A DNA stretch of 64,000 bases, taken from Niveispirillum irakense DSM 11586 (lineage in GTDB: Bacteria; Pseudomonadota; Alphaproteobacteria; Azospirillales; Azospirillaceae). The stretch covers positions 310,001 through 374,000 of the forward strand of contig NZ_KE386934.1 in NCBI RefSeq assembly GCF_000429645.1, read 5' to 3'. A model generated the notes under the pieces. It was given only the letters and a program-made list of their open reading frames with translations, made no database searches and had not been told where the DNA came from. A program made the translations under genes and the position numbers. Shown in pieces: positions 15,479-23,768 of the stretch; within the stretch, counting starts at the first letter, position 1, and each line of letters starts with the position of its first letter.

Positions 15479-16177
15479 TCAGGCAAAGCTGACCAGGGCC
15501 CAGATCGAAGCGATAGATATCCCTGCTACCACAATTGCCCGCCATAACGAAACCATCCTGGGAGGCACCTCTCCCGGCGGCAGGGTTGCCCGACCGGTCA
15601 CCATCGGCCGTACCAAATCCAGCCGCTTCAAGGCAGCATAGACCAGAATGGCGGCCACATGCAGGCCCACCAGCCCCAGCAGGATGTTGAAATTGGTGAA
15701 ATGAATAGAGCGCAGCAGCCGGCCCGTTCCACTGCTGACGCTGGCCGCCAGCGGACCTTCCGTCATGATCCCGTCGCTGGTGAAAAGGCCAGTAACAGCC
15801 TGAATGGCCACCGCGGTCAGTAAGGCCAGCACCGCGACCGCCCCCAGCGCATTATGCCCCTTATGCATCCCCATCCGGCCGGGACGGGCCAGTTCACGCA
15901 CATGATGCAGAATGGCGGCCGGCCCGCGGACAAACTGGGTGAACCGGGCCGTCTCGCTGCCCACGACACCCCAGATCAGGCGGAACAGCACCAGGGTCAG
16001 AACCGCATAGCCACAGCGCATATGCCAGTCCATTGCATCATTTTCAGCCGTCCACCAGGCCGCAGCGATCAACAGCACCAGCAACCAATGGAACAAACGC
16101 ACGGGAAGGTCCCAGACCCGTACCGGCGGCCCCTTGACGCGCAGCCCCGTCCCATCATGCCCCGTTCCTATTCCCAT
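15479..16177 (-). CDS. Cytochrome b561 / b-type cytochrome, membrane subunit
   Basis: A 232-residue four-helix di-heme b-type cytochrome. Histidine candidates sit in DLPVRLFHWLLVLLIAAAWW, in the helix after MDWHMRCGYAVL, in HKGHNALGAVAVLALL and in LLGLVGLHVAAILVYAALKR, the pattern of the Ni/Fe-hydrogenase b subunit / YceJ-like family. It would move electrons between the quinone pool and a periplasmic c-type cytochrome; the cytochrome c' gene immediately upstream is the obvious partner. The ATG at 16177 with GGGAG and GCAGG upstream is chosen over 16219, which would overlap an intergenic hairpin. Confidence 0.85.
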   Translation of the reverse strand: MGIGTGHDGTGLRVKGPPVRVWDLPVRLFHWLLVLLIAAAWWTAENDAMDWHMRCGYAVLTLVLFRLIWGVVGSETARFTQFVRGPAAILHHVRELARPGRMGMHKGHNALGAVAVLALLTAVAIQAVTGLFTSDGIMTEGPLAASVSSGTGRLLRSIHFTNFNILLGLVGLHVAAILVYAALKRLDLVRPMVTGRATLPPGEVPPRMVSLWRAIVVAGISIASIWALVSFA

Positions 16178-16205
16178 CCTGCCCGCTCCCTGGTTAGCGC
16201 TGCCC

Positions 16206-16241
16206 GGCTCCGGCCCCATTATCAGAACAGGAGCCGGAGCC
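16206..16241 (-). terminator. Hairpin between cytochrome c' and cytochrome b genes
   Basis: GGCTCCGGC and GCCGGAGCC form a perfect nine-bp stem with an 18-base loop, just after the cytochrome c' stop codon. Without a T-run it may reduce readthrough or stabilise the upstream mRNA end, giving more cytochrome c' than cytochrome b. Confidence 0.4.
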
Positions 16242-16251
16242 TTTCAGACCG

Positions 16252-16716
16252 TCAGTCGCGGAAGCCTTCATGGCAGGCCTTGCAGGTGCCCGCCGTCTTG
16301 CCGAACTGGGCCGTGATGGCCGCACGGTCACCACCGGCGGCCGCTTCCACCAGCTTGGCCGATTCCGTCTGGAAGGCGGCGATCCGGGCCTTGAACTCAT
16401 CCGGCTTGTCCCAGATGGCCGGCAGAGCGTCGCTCTTGCCCACGCCCTTGGCGGTACCAGCCGGCCACCAGCCGGGGATGGCCTGGGCCACGGCTGCGAT
16501 GGTGGCAGCGTGCGCTTTCACCTCATCGGCGGTCAGATCGCCGCCCTTCGCATAGCCGCCCAAGGCCTTGGTCGCATCCCCGGCCTTTTTCAATTCGGCC
16601 TGGCGGGCAGCAATCACCGCGGCGGGGTCCTGGGCCATGGCGACGCCGCCAGCAATCGTGGCGCCAGCAACGGCCATGGTCAGCGCGAACAGCAAGCCCT
16701 GGGTACGCTTCATCAT
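16252..16716 (-). CDS. Class II cytochrome c (cytochrome c')
   Basis: A 154-residue periplasmic protein. A Sec signal peptide (LLFALTMAVAGATIAGGVAM, cleavage after AMA) is followed by a four-helix bundle and a C-terminal CxxCH heme site in AGTCKACHEGFRD, the position typical of cytochrome c'. Such proteins bind NO or transfer electrons. CAAGGAG lies before MMKRT. It is the first gene of the cytochrome c' / cytochrome b561 pair. Divergent from the LOG gene across about 250 bases in which I see only promoter-like AT-poor sequence and no other gene. Confidence 0.9.
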   Translation of the reverse strand: MMKRTQGLLFALTMAVAGATIAGGVAMAQDPAAVIAARQAELKKAGDATKALGGYAKGGDLTADEVKAHAATIAAVAQAIPGWWPAGTAKGVGKSDALPAIWDKPDEFKARIAAFQTESAKLVEAAAGGDRAAITAQFGKTAGTCKACHEGFRD

Positions 16717-16963
16717 CTTCTCCTTGAGGCATTGGGCGCCGGCTGTGCGGGGGCATCAGCCAGGCGGCGACCACCCTTTGCGGGCTGGTCGACTTGTTTC
16801 GTGTCGGCAGATAGTGTAGGGCCGAATGCAAAGACGATATGATAAAGGCCCCTCTGCCGTCATGTACCAGAGTGCCCGCACAGATCGTCATGTGCAAGAA
16901 GGTGACAACCGCCCTTGCCGCCCCCATGTTGTGAAGTCTGTCTGTCAGGAAAGCGTGTCGATT

Positions 16964-17563
16964 ATGTCCATCATCCGGTCCGTTTGTGTTTATTGCGGTT
17001 CTTCGAACTATGTCGATGAGGTCTATAAGCAAGCGGCGAAAGAGACCGGTCATCTTCTGGCGGCTGCCGGTCTGGACATCGTTTATGGCGGTGGCCGCGT
17101 CGGATTGATGGGAATCGTGGCAGACGCGGCGCTGGCCCTGGGCGGTCGGGTCGTTGGCATCATTCCCGATCATATCCAGAAGTTTGAGGTCGACCATGCC
17201 GGCCTGACCGAGTTGCATGTGGTCGACAGCATGCACACCCGCAAGCGCATGATGGTGGAGCGCTCCGACGCTTTCGTCGTGCTGCCCGGCGGGATCGGCA
17301 CGCTGGACGAAATGTTTGAGATCATCACCTGGCGCCAGCTCCAGCTTCACGACAAGCCGGTGATCATCGTCAACACCAATGGTTTCTGGGATCCGCTGAT
17401 CGCCTTGCTGGACCATATGCAGGATACGGGCTTCATGCGGAAGCCCAACTTGCCGGGCGCCAGCCAGCAGCTTTATCATATCGTCCAGAATGTGGAAGAT
17501 ATCCTGCCGGCGCTGGCGCTGCAGCCAGCCCCCACGCAGAAGGTTGAAACCGAAAGGCTCTGA
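16964..17563 (+). CDS. LOG family protein (TIGR00730), nucleotide 5'-monophosphate phosphoribohydrolase
   Basis: A 199-residue Rossmann-like enzyme. Diagnostic motifs are VCVYCGSSNYVDEVYKQAAK, VYGGGRVGLMGIVADAAL, the dimer/active-site arginines in SMHTRKRMMVERSDAFVVLP, and PGGIGTLDEMFEIITW. LOG enzymes cleave cytokinin or purine nucleotide monophosphates to base plus ribose 5-phosphate. The ATG at 16964 matches the family N-terminus; longer frames to 16826 are unsupported. AGGAAAG precedes it. It is transcribed alone, upstream of icd. Confidence 0.9.
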   Translation: MSIIRSVCVYCGSSNYVDEVYKQAAKETGHLLAAAGLDIVYGGGRVGLMGIVADAALALGGRVVGIIPDHIQKFEVDHAGLTELHVVDSMHTRKRMMVERSDAFVVLPGGIGTLDEMFEIITWRQLQLHDKPVIIVNTNGFWDPLIALLDHMQDTGFMRKPNLPGASQQLYHIVQNVEDILPALALQPAPTQKVETERL

Positions 17564-17709
17564 AAGATGCGCAGGCCAGCCCCGCCCGATGATGGAAATT
17601 ACCGGGACCAGGGGCGGTTGCGACCTTATTGCAAATAGGCTTTATTGACACCGCCGGACGGGCCGCTGGAATAGCCCCCGGCACCCCTTACCCCTGGGAG
17701 AGCGCCTCC

Positions 17710-18927
17710 ATGTCGAAGATCAAAGTCGTCAACCCCATCGTGGAACTTGATGGCGACGAAATGACCCGCGTGATCTGGCAGTTCATCAAGGACCGCCTGA
17801 TCCTTCCGTACCTGGACGTGGACCTGAAATATTACGACCTGGGCGTCGAGCATCGTGATGCGACCGATGACAAGGTCACGGTCGAAGCCGCCGAGGCCAT
17901 CAAGCATTACGGCGTGGGCGTGAAGTGCGCCACCATCACCCCCGATGAAGACCGGGTGAAGGAATTCAACCTGAAGCAGATGTGGCGGTCGCCGAACGGC
18001 ACCATCCGCAACATCCTGGGCGGCACCGTCTTCCGCGAGCCGATCATCTGCAAGAACGTGCCGCGCCTGGTGCCGGGCTGGACCCAGCCGATCGTCATCG
18101 GCCGTCATGCCTTCGGTGATCAGTACAAGGCCACCGACTTCCTGATCCCCGGCCCCGGCCGCCTGTCCATCACCTTCACCAGCAAGGATGGCACCAGCAA
18201 CATCCGCCACACCGTCTTCGATTTTGACGGGCCGGGCGTTGCCATGGGCATGTACAATGTTGACGAATCCATCCGTGGCTTCGCCCGCGCCTGCATGAAT
18301 TACGGTCTGCTGCGCGGTTATCCGGTGTACCTGTCCACCAAGAACACGATCCTGAAGGCCTATGACGGCCGCTTCAAGGACCTGTTCGAAGAGGTGTTCC
18401 AGGCTGAATTTGCCGACAAGTTCAAGGCCGCCGGCATCACCTATGAACATCGCCTGATCGACGACATGGTGGCGTCCGCCCTGAAGTGGAGCGGCAACTT
18501 CCTGTGGGCCGCCAAGAACTATGACGGCGACGTGCAGTCCGATCTGGTGGCGCAGGGCTTCGGCTCGCTGGGCCTGATGACCTCCGTGCTGATGACCCCC
18601 GATGGCAAGACGGTGGAAGCGGAAGCCGCCCACGGCACCGTGACCCGTCACTATCGTGAGCATCAGAAGGGCAAGCCGACCAGCACCAACCCGATCGCCA
18701 GCATCTTCGCCTGGACGCAGGGTCTGACCTATCGCGGCAAGTTCGACAACACCCCTGAGGTGGTCGAGTTCGCCAAGACGCTGGAGCGCGTCTGCGTGGA
18801 TACGGTTGAATCCGGCTTCATGACCAAGGATCTGGCGACCCTGATCGGTCCTGAGCAGAAGTGGCTGACCACCCAGGACTTCCTGGCCAAGCTGGACGAG
18901 AACCTGAAGGCCGCTCGCGGCGCCTGA
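17710..18927 (+). CDS. icd: NADP-dependent isocitrate dehydrogenase, eukaryote-like homodimeric type
   Basis: A 405-residue TCA-cycle enzyme converting isocitrate to 2-oxoglutarate with NADPH formation. The motif [20 protein letters not shown] with following PIICKNVP is typical of the eukaryote-like subfamily; the metal-binding [18 protein letters not shown] and the conserved [14 protein letters not shown] are complete. The ATG at 17710 is preceded by CTGGGAGAG. It is a single-gene unit with a strong terminator. A second, differently built isocitrate dehydrogenase is encoded about 3 kb further on. Confidence 0.96.
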   Translation: MSKIKVVNPIVELDGDEMTRVIWQFIKDRLILPYLDVDLKYYDLGVEHRDATDDKVTVEAAEAIKHYGVGVKCATITPDEDRVKEFNLKQMWRSPNGTIRNILGGTVFREPIICKNVPRLVPGWTQPIVIGRHAFGDQYKATDFLIPGPGRLSITFTSKDGTSNIRHTVFDFDGPGVAMGMYNVDESIRGFARACMNYGLLRGYPVYLSTKNTILKAYDGRFKDLFEEVFQAEFADKFKAAGITYEHRLIDDMVASALKWSGNFLWAAKNYDGDVQSDLVAQGFGSLGLMTSVLMTPDGKTVEAEAAHGTVTRHYREHQKGKPTSTNPIASIFAWTQGLTYRGKFDNTPEVVEFAKTLERVCVDTVESGFMTKDLATLIGPEQKWLTTQDFLAKLDENLKAARGA

Positions 18928-18955
18928 TCAGGAACCCATCCGGTTCAGTAAAATG

Positions 18956-18997
18956 AAAACCCCGGCTGCCATGGCTTGGCAGCCGGGGTTTTCTTTT
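18956..18997 (+). terminator. Intrinsic terminator of icd (bidirectional)
   Basis: AAAACCCCGGCTGCC pairs with GGCAGCCGGGGTTTT, followed by CTTTTCC. Runs of A and T on both sides also suit the convergent chemoreceptor gene. Confidence 0.88.
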
Positions 18998-19020
18998 CCA
19001 TCCGGGACTGTCGGGCGATT

Positions 19021-20985
19021 TTACACCGCCCGGGCTTCCCGCAGGTAGCGGTCCACCTGGTTCGCCAGCTTATGGGCGCTGCCGCTCAATTCACTGGCTG
19101 TACCGCGGACCTGGGTTGCGGCCGCACCGGTTTCATTGGTTGACTGATTGACGCCGGTGATATTGGCCGTCACATCCCGGGCACCGGCCGCCGCCTGGGC
19201 AATATTGGAAGCGATCTCCCGTGTGGCGGCCTGCTGCTGCTCCACGGCGGCAGAGATGGCGGCGGAAATGCCGTGCATGTCACGCACCAGTTCCGTAATC
19301 CCGCGCAGGGCATCGCCCGCCCGTCCGCTGGCACCCTGGATCTCCTGCACCTTGTTGCGGATACGGTCAGTGGCGGTTGCCGTCTGGTTGGCCAGGCTCT
19401 TCACCTCTGTCGCGACAACGGCAAAGCCCTTTCCGGCTTCCCCGGCCCGCGCCGCCTCAATGGTCGCATTCAGGGCCAACAGGTTGGTCTGATGGGCGAT
19501 GGCATTGATCAGATCGACAACTTCTCCCACTTCCCGTGCGGCACCGGCAAGCTGTTCCATCAATATGTCGGCATGACCAGCATCTTCCACCGCCCGGCTG
19601 GTCCGGACATTGGAGGCTTCAGCCTGCCGCCCGATTTCCTGGATGGAGGCTGCCAGCTCTTCCGTGGCGCTGGCCACAGTGGCAACATTTGTGCTGGCCT
19701 CCTCCGCAGCGGCCGCCACAGCGGTGGACTGGCCATTGGCCCGATCCGCCGTATGGCTCAAAGCATTGGCAGCCTGGGACATTTCCTCAGCAGCCTGGCT
19801 GACCAGATCGACGATGCTTTTGACATTCTGCTCAAAGTCGTCGGTCATCCGTACCTGCTGGGTTACCAGCGACCATGTCAGCATGGGACCCACATAATTA
19901 CCGGCACGGTCATTGATGGCACTGACCCGCAGATCCATCACCTCACCGCCGACCTTGATCTTGGCCCGATGAGGCAGATTGGCGGGGTTGGAGAGGATAC
20001 GGCGCTGATGTTCGGGATGGCGATGCAGAATATCAATGGACTTGCCCTTCAACTCCTCGACCTTGCATGGAAGCAGCGATTCTATCGTCTGCAGCACTTC
20101 GTTGCTGCGCTTGTTCATGAAGGTGATCCTGAAATCATCCTTGGGATCACAGGTCATGACGCCCAGCGGCAGATCTTCGATCATCTGTGCCTGGGCAAAG
20201 GCGCGTTCGGTCGCGTGACGAAGCTTGGTGAAAGCGCCTGCCATCTGGCCGATTTCATCCTCGCGCTGGATGGTAATCTCATCCACCGGCTGCCCATCGG
20301 CCAATTGCGCCATGGCCTTGGACAGCGACCGGACCGGCCTGATCAGCAGGATGTTCAGCAGGATCGCCATGGCAAGGGCGATGGCCACGCCCAGAATGAT
20401 GCCGCCGATCAATACCGCCTGCATGTTGATGGCGTTGTCATCGACCATTTTGTCGAACACCATCAGGCGGGCCGTTTCCGCCGCTTCTGCTTGATCCAGA
20501 AGCGTATCGATCTCTGTCATCAGAGGTGCGCCGACGCGCTGGGCAACCATATCTTGGGCTTGGGCAAGCCCACCTGACGTAGCGGCCAAGGCAATCTGCT
20601 TGCGGGCGATTTCCTCTTCCCAGCGGACCGCATTGGCAAGAATGGCTTCCAGCCGGCTGCGCTGGGCGCTGTCCATCGCCAGATGCACAGCCTCCTGGCC
20701 TGCCTCTGTCATCTCGCTCGTCGCTTTGTCGAAGGGGACAAGAAAGGTCCGGTCACCCGCAATCAAAAAGCCGCGTAAGGCTGACTCACGGATGTGCTGG
20801 GTGTTTTCAACCTGTTTGATCAGACGCAGCGTATCGCTGACCTGATGGCCGTCTTCAACGGTCGCCGCCGCGTTGCGCATATACATGCTTGCACCGATAC
20901 CGGCCGCACCATTCACAACAATGACAAGACCGAACGCGGCCAGAAGCTTTTTGAACGCAGTGCTCTTGGTGACAGACCGGGACAT
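19021..20985 (-). CDS. Methyl-accepting chemotaxis protein with CHASE3-like sensor, HAMP and PAS
   Basis: A 654-residue chemoreceptor. N-terminal TM1 (FGLVIVVNGAAGIGASMYMR), a helical periplasmic CHASE3-like sensor (residues about 40-190, TLRLIKQVENTQHIRESALR), TM2 (AVLIGGIILGVAIALAMAIL), a HAMP domain with RPVRSLSKAMAQLADGQPVD, a cytoplasmic PAS-like domain (about 260-380) and a C-terminal MCP signalling hairpin whose tip reads [20 protein letters not shown] with the following [16 protein letters not shown]. It signals to CheA/CheW. The ATG at 20985 is chosen because MSRSVTKS precedes TM1 directly; the frame continues upstream without support. Confidence 0.92.
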   Translation of the reverse strand: MSRSVTKSTAFKKLLAAFGLVIVVNGAAGIGASMYMRNAAATVEDGHQVSDTLRLIKQVENTQHIRESALRGFLIAGDRTFLVPFDKATSEMTEAGQEAVHLAMDSAQRSRLEAILANAVRWEEEIARKQIALAATSGGLAQAQDMVAQRVGAPLMTEIDTLLDQAEAAETARLMVFDKMVDDNAINMQAVLIGGIILGVAIALAMAILLNILLIRPVRSLSKAMAQLADGQPVDEITIQREDEIGQMAGAFTKLRHATERAFAQAQMIEDLPLGVMTCDPKDDFRITFMNKRSNEVLQTIESLLPCKVEELKGKSIDILHRHPEHQRRILSNPANLPHRAKIKVGGEVMDLRVSAINDRAGNYVGPMLTWSLVTQQVRMTDDFEQNVKSIVDLVSQAAEEMSQAANALSHTADRANGQSTAVAAAAEEASTNVATVASATEELAASIQEIGRQAEASNVRTSRAVEDAGHADILMEQLAGAAREVGEVVDLINAIAHQTNLLALNATIEAARAGEAGKGFAVVATEVKSLANQTATATDRIRNKVQEIQGASGRAGDALRGITELVRDMHGISAAISAAVEQQQAATREIASNIAQAAAGARDVTANITGVNQSTNETGAAATQVRGTASELSGSAHKLANQVDRYLREARAV

Positions 20986-21146
20986 GATTTCCCCCATATC
21001 GGGCCAGCTGATATGGAAGATCATAGAAAACCCAGCCAATAGTCGTAACTCTCGATCCGATACCCCTTCGGTTAGGATAGCCTTTTGCGCCCAAAGCAGA
21101 GTGATCCAATTTGGAATCACAGGCAGACAGCGGGCACTGACAAAGA

Positions 21147-21184
21147 AAAAGGCCCCGGCTGATTTATTCAGCCAGGGCCTTTTC
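21147..21184 (-). terminator. Intrinsic terminator of gcrA
   Basis: AAAAGGCCCCGGCTGA and TTCAGCCAGGGCCTTTT pair around a TTTA loop; on the minus strand it ends in CTTTTTCTTTG. It lies 24 bases after the gcrA stop codon. Confidence 0.85.
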
Positions 21185-21207
21185 ATTACCAGATGTTCTG
21201 CGCGCGA

Positions 21208-21582
21208 TCAGGCGACCCCCAGCTTACGCTCCTCGTCCCGCTTGCGGGCGGGCTGATAAGCAATAGCCGCATGTTCGGCGCAATAGGGCAGGCCGTTCAG
21301 CGACGGCTTGCCGCAGAAATGGAAGTCCGGCGACTTGGGATCGCCCACCGGCCATTTGCACATCCGCTCCGTCAGCGACAGGATGGTGGCACCCTTGGTC
21401 GGCTTCTTCTTGATCGGCGACGGCCGGCCAGAAAGGCCCAACCGGTGCGCCTTACCGATCACCGCGTTGCGGGTGACATTGCCCAGGAGATCGGCGATTT
21501 CGCTGGCGCTCATCCCCTGACCCCAGAGCTGGCGCAGCTTTTCCACGCGTTCGTCGCTCCAGGTGCTCTCGGTCGCTTCCAC
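21208..21582 (-). CDS. gcrA: GcrA cell-cycle regulator
   Basis: A 124-residue sigma70-associated regulator of alphaproteobacterial cell-cycle genes. The N-terminal DNA-binding domain is complete: STWSDERVEKLRQLWGQGMS, then ASEIADLLGNVTRNAVIGKA and HRLGLSGRPSPIKKK. The C-terminal domain shows MCKWPVGDPKSPDFHFCGKP and LNGLPYCAEHAAIAYQP, the cysteine/histidine set of GcrA. The linker is short compared with Caulobacter GcrA (173 residues). The start is a GTG at 21582 with AAGGGAATTGCAGC upstream. GcrA binds GANTC-methylated promoters in concert with CcrM; neither CcrM nor CtrA is in this window. Confidence 0.93.
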   Translation of the reverse strand: MEATESTWSDERVEKLRQLWGQGMSASEIADLLGNVTRNAVIGKAHRLGLSGRPSPIKKKPTKGATILSLTERMCKWPVGDPKSPDFHFCGKPSLNGLPYCAEHAAIAYQPARKRDEERKLGVA

Positions 21583-21844
21583 GCTGCAATTCCCTTTCCG
21601 TAAAGGCAAACCAACGGCCAGGATCGGACATGATCCAGCCCCGAAAGGCCCTTGAGTGAAAATGTCCGATGATAGCTTTTGGGCCACAAAATATTGTGTC
21701 CCGACGGATGCCAACCTACCAAATTTGAGTCGCTTTGGATAGGGGGCCCCATGCTGAATCTTGTGGGTAACTCCCCTGCTACCAACCAGATGCAGCAGGG
21801 GGAGGCTGCCCTGCGCCGGCTGCACCGGCACAGGGCATGCCCTA

Positions 21845-23293
21845 TTACTGGCCAGCGGCGGCAGAGAAGCCGTTGGCACCATCGAAGCTGTAGAGGCTGG
21901 CGGTCTGCACAACATCCAGCGCCGCTTCGTCCAGGCGACCCAGCAGCGCGATGATGTCACCGTGGGTCACACCCTCGCCCTGCAGGCGCAAGCGCCAATG
22001 GTCGGTGCAGAAAGTTTCCGGCGCGCCTTCCGGCCACACTTTTTGGCCGCGGTTGGAAATCATGACCAGCTTCAGCTTGTCGCCGATCAGGCCGGACACG
22101 CGGGCCGCCATATCGTCACCGGTGCCGCCCTTGTGATCCAGGAACACATCGACACCGATCAGCTTCTTCTCGACCTTTGCCACGTCCTTCAGGGCGATAC
22201 CGCCGAAAGAGGACTTCTCTTCCACCTGATAAGAGGCGGGGATCAGATGGGTCGGACGCTCGCCCAGACGGTCAATCAGATTGGCCGCAAAGTCACGGGT
22301 CCCGACCCGCGCCTTGGAGACGCCACGCTTGAAGATGTCGACGGTGTGGATACCGTCTTCGATCATCTTCAGCCACGCATTATGGATCTTCTCGGCAGCT
22401 TCCGCCTGGCCGATATGGACCAGCATCATCACCGACGCCAGGATCAGACCCGACGGGTTGGCAATGCCCTTGCCAGCGATGGTCGGCGCGGAACCATGGA
22501 TGGCCTCAAACATGGCGCACTGGTCACCAATGTTGGACGAACCGGCCAGGCCGACCGAACCTGTGATCTGGGCCGCGATGTCGGAAATGATATCGCCATA
22601 GAGGTTTAGCGTGACGATCACGTCGAACTGTTCCGGCGTATCGGCCAGACGGGCCGCACCGATATCGACGATCATCGTCTCATGTTCGATCTCGGGATAT
22701 TCCGCCGCGATCTCGTCGAACACGCGATGGAACAGGCCATCGCTGATCTTCATGATATTGTCCTTCACGAAGGCCGTCACCTTGCGGCGGTGGTTCGCAC
22801 GGGCATATTCAAACGCGTAGCGGATGATCTTTTCCGACCCCGGACGGGTGATCAGCTTGACAGCCTGGGTCACTTCCTGGGTCTGGCGATATTCGATACC
22901 GGCGTAAAGATCTTCCTCATTCTCGCGCACAATGACCACATCCATGGTCGGGTGCTTGGTCGAGACATAGGGGTGATAAGAAACGCAGGGGCGGATATTG
23001 GCGAACAGTCCCAGCGCACCGCGGATGGTGACGTTCAGCGACTTGTAGCCGCCCCCTTGCGGCGTGGTGATCGGGGCCTTCAGGAAGACCTTGGTCCGGC
23101 GCAGGCTTTCCCAGGCCGACGGCTCCATGCCGTTCATGATGCCGCGCTTATAAACGCTCTCGCCGATCTGGATCTCTTCAAAGGCGAGGTTGGCGCCCGA
23201 TGCCTGAAGGATTTCCAGGGTGGCGTCCATGATCTCGGGCCCGATACCGTCGCCACGGGCGATGGTGATCGGGGTGGGTGCTGTCGTCGTCAT
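21845..23293 (-). CDS. Isocitrate dehydrogenase, Thermus-type with C-terminal extension
   Basis: A 482-residue member of the isocitrate/isopropylmalate dehydrogenase family. The N-terminal two thirds show ITIARGDGIGPEIMDATLEI, FLKAPITTPQGGGYKSLNVT, the metal site in IVTLNLYGDIISDIAAQITG and the cofactor loop FEAIHGSAPTIAGKGIANPS. About 140 extra C-terminal residues (from DRLGERPTHLIPASYQVEEK onward) correspond to the extra domain of the Thermus thermophilus enzyme. It is clearly distinct from the icd product encoded at 17710-18927. NADP preference is likely but not certain. GAAGGACG precedes the ATG. It is transcribed toward gcrA, with a long upstream gap. Confidence 0.9.
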   Translation of the reverse strand: MTTTAPTPITIARGDGIGPEIMDATLEILQASGANLAFEEIQIGESVYKRGIMNGMEPSAWESLRRTKVFLKAPITTPQGGGYKSLNVTIRGALGLFANIRPCVSYHPYVSTKHPTMDVVIVRENEEDLYAGIEYRQTQEVTQAVKLITRPGSEKIIRYAFEYARANHRRKVTAFVKDNIMKISDGLFHRVFDEIAAEYPEIEHETMIVDIGAARLADTPEQFDVIVTLNLYGDIISDIAAQITGSVGLAGSSNIGDQCAMFEAIHGSAPTIAGKGIANPSGLILASVMMLVHIGQAEAAEKIHNAWLKMIEDGIHTVDIFKRGVSKARVGTRDFAANLIDRLGERPTHLIPASYQVEEKSSFGGIALKDVAKVEKKLIGVDVFLDHKGGTGDDMAARVSGLIGDKLKLVMISNRGQKVWPEGAPETFCTDHWRLRLQGEGVTHGDIIALLGRLDEAALDVVQTASLYSFDGANGFSAAAGQ

Positions 23294-23768
23294 GATAATC
23301 GTCCTTCTTTCGGCCCGTTCCCTTCAGCGGGATTTACCGGGCACGGTGGGGAAGCTAACCCCAGCCGCTGCATCACGCAATCGACCGAAGGTCGGGGCGG
23401 ACTTGCCCCGTTTGGACAGATTATTACGCAGAAAGCATTTTTCTGTCCCTACACGGGACAAGAAAGAACAATCCCAACGATGAAGGCACTTCCAGCCTGA
23501 TTCCGTGGCCCCTGACCGGCATAGTCGTATTGGCTGAACGAGAGGTGGAGCAACCCTGCCAATAGGCAGATTTGAATAACAAAGCCGCAGCGCAGATATC
23601 GATTTAATACAGATTATTTACCAATAAAATACGTAGAAAATTGCCCGCACCAACCTAATTTAGGATCACGAACCACGGTGTCATCGGCTTTCCGGTGCAT
23701 CCTGGTACTTCCCCTTTATTGCTCCCTGTCTCGGACATTTCTCGCGTGGCGGCGGGCATTTCTCCCTT
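23294..23768. other. 475-bp intergenic region with divergent promoters
   Basis: No gene is supported here. It separates two divergent genes. The left half contains the icd-type gene leader (RBS GAAGGACG) and two small hairpins (CGACC-GAA-GGTCG near 23382-23394 and GGGGC-GGACTT-GCCCC near 23394-23408), plus a TGTCCC/GGGACA stem around 23446-23461. The right half, about 23570-23660, is AT-rich (GATTTAATACAGATTATTTA and following), suitable for the promoter of the globin-coupled receptor gene. I see no repeat or RNA gene. Confidence 0.55.
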
